Of a stretch of 35,092 bases of DNA, positions 34,180 to 35,092 are shown piece by piece (positions within the stretch are counted from its first letter, which is position 1; every line of letters begins with the position of its first letter). The DNA comes from Coriobacteriales bacterium (lineage in GTDB: Bacteria > Actinomycetota > Coriobacteriia > Coriobacteriales > UMGS124). The notes under the pieces are model-generated. The model made no database searches and was not told the DNA's origin. It saw only the letters and a list, made by a program, of their open reading frames with translations. The stretch is taken from assembly GCA_017515595.1 (NCBI GenBank), contig JAFWFL010000132.1:1-35092 (forward strand), written 5' to 3'. The position numbers and the translations under genes were made by a program.

Positions 34180-34677
34180 TTATTTGATGCTTTCTCCAAG
34201 CGCTCTTGCTTCGGCTTCTTTTCCTGCGCCAAAAACGTTGCCGAGGTTCTTCCAGCCGAGAAAACGGGTAAAGATCGAGAAGAATTCCTCGGTCATTTCA
34301 TACATATTCCCGCGTGCCGTCATGATCACAACAAACTGCTTCACCTTGGGCGAGCCAAACAGCACGGAGTACAGACGATCGATGACAATCTTGAGCTGGC
34401 CGGTTATGGTCCCCCAATACTGCGGAGAAGCAAATACTACAACATCTGCCCAGAGGAAATCCTCACTCACGATCTGCATATCATCCTGCTGGACACAGGT
34501 GCCGCCGTTACGCTGACAGCCTTCGCAAGCAAGGCAGCCTCCGATATTCATGCCCTGCAGGTACAGTTCTTTAACCTCATTGCCGGCAGACTCCGCGCCT
34601 TCGATAAAAGCTTTCACAAGAGATGCGGTCTGTCCGTTCTTTCTTGGTGACCCATTCAGTATTACTATCTTTGCCAT
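34180..34677 (-). CDS. NADPH-dependent FMN reductase-like flavodoxin-fold protein
   Basis: The 165-residue cytoplasmic protein has the flavodoxin fold with the FMN phosphate loop NGSPRKNGQT near the N-terminus. A later SPQYWGTITGQLK segment binds the flavin ring. The pair CLACEGCQRNGGTC is typical of the iron-sulfur flavoprotein/NAD(P)H-dependent oxidoreductase branch, but the compact Cys motif of classic Isf is not certain. ATG at 34677 follows GGAGGA by 7 bases; the frame open to 34809 lacks such a site. The partner or substrate is unknown. It lies upstream of the FDH promoter region on the same strand. Confidence 0.87.
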   Translation of the reverse strand: MAKIVILNGSPRKNGQTASLVKAFIEGAESAGNEVKELYLQGMNIGGCLACEGCQRNGGTCVQQDDMQIVSEDFLWADVVVFASPQYWGTITGQLKIVIDRLYSVLFGSPKVKQFVVIMTARGNMYEMTEEFFSIFTRFLGWKNLGNVFGAGKEAEARALGESIK

Positions 34678-34897
34678 AGTTGCTTCCTCCATAACTCCCA
34701 ATTTGCCAATCTCATTTCTGTTGTTTTGAATAATCTTTATTCTTTGGCTCATATGGGACTGAAATAAAGTCTTTCTTTTGCTGGTACAAGAGGCATACAG
34801 TCTCAACATGGCACGAGTCGTGCTTATGCATAATCATACCTGGAACACGCGCATCCACCTTGCGGAAAAGAACATGGATACTATTTCTCACGCACAG

Positions 34898-34938
34898 GGG
34901 AACATGTCAGCCTTATTTTACGGTCACGGGAACATGTC
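34898..34938. repeat. Direct repeat GGGAACATGTC
   Basis: The 11-mer occurs at 34898-34908 and 34928-34938, 30 bases apart, each preceded by CAC or CACAG. Such spaced repeats occur at IS21-type ends or as operator pairs, but no transposase is in view. The region 34678-34968 otherwise shows no gene. Confidence 0.45.
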
Positions 34939-34968
34939 GAGCAACTGGAATTTGCCGTTATTTGTTTC

Positions 34969-35092
34969 CTATGCCCAGATTGCCATCGCCAAAGTGCCGA
35001 CAACGATCAGAATCAACCCGGCAAGCGCCTTTCTGCTCAACTTTTCTTTGAATACGAAATAGGAAAAAGCGACGGAAACGATAATGCTGAGC
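34969..35092 (-). CDS. C-terminal end of an EamA/DMT-type transporter (partial)
   Basis: The last 40 codons of a membrane transporter read in from beyond the window edge and stop at TAG 34969-34971. Two hydrophobic segments flank KEKLSRKALAG: LSIIVSVAFSYFVF before it and LILIVVGTLAMAIWA after it. The FKEKLS...GLILIVVGT pattern is the usual end of EamA and small multidrug resistance transporters. The substrate and full length cannot be judged. Confidence 0.75.
   Translation of the reverse strand, partial: LSIIVSVAFSYFVFKEKLSRKALAGLILIVVGTLAMAIWA

Noticed and set aside
34141-34650. 169-codon plus-strand ORF
   Set aside because: It is antisense to the FMN reductase-like gene, which has clear motifs and a ribosome-binding site.

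Overview
The window looks like chromosomal DNA of an anaerobic actinobacterium of class Coriobacteriia, with base composition near 50% GC. That is an inference from gene content: a selenocysteine-dependent, Tat-exported formate dehydrogenase, a fumarate-reductase-type flavoprotein, a PsrA/PhsA-like molybdoenzyme, and L,D-transpeptidase and MMPL genes. The genus cannot be fixed from the sequence alone.

Layout. Positions 1-6,090 hold accessory and decaying genes: a 43-bp tandem repeat, a secreted subtilase broken by a one-base deletion, an exported TPR-like protein, and a flavoprotein and a LysR regulator that have both lost their N-termini at one junction. Positions 6,091-7,913 hold a bacterial Ro60 (Rsr) gene. 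Directly upstream is a promoter-to-terminator RNA gene that carries tRNA T-arm and D-arm sequences in permuted order inside a long closing helix. This is a Y RNA of the YrlA kind. Positions 7,975-16,410 hold a MATE efflux pump with a likely operator, a polysaccharide deacetylase, an L,D-transpeptidase, a CbbX/SpoVK-like AAA+ ATPase and an MMPL transporter. The last three are flanked by 53-bp inverted repeats derived from the 3' end of a molybdoenzyme gene.

Positions 16,417-23,561 hold the complete selenocysteine machinery on the minus strand, in the order selD-selA-selB-selC (tRNA-Sec), followed by an orphan molybdopterin oxidoreductase. SelD is itself a selenoprotein: an in-frame UGA at codon 31 takes the place of the catalytic Cys and is followed by a hairpin. 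Positions 23,695-27,498 hold a FecCD-type ABC importer (permease, ATPase, binding protein) and a P-loop NTPase on the plus strand, probably for molybdate or tungstate. Positions 27,724-33,766 hold fdnG-fdnH-fdnI-fdhE on the minus strand. fdnG has an in-frame UGA (Sec224) followed by a bSECIS hairpin with the GGUCU loop. Together this half of the window is a formate oxidation module: the enzyme, its maturation factor, the selenium machinery and probably the metal supply. Positions 34,180-35,092 hold an NADPH-dependent FMN reductase-like gene and the 3' end of an EamA-type transporter.

The most notable items are the Rsr/Y RNA locus, the selenoprotein SelD, a 136-nt element between the NTPase gene and fdhE that can fold as a long hairpin or a cloverleaf, the inverted molybdoenzyme remnants, and a dispersed family of short repeats with a GGAC(G/A)G core.
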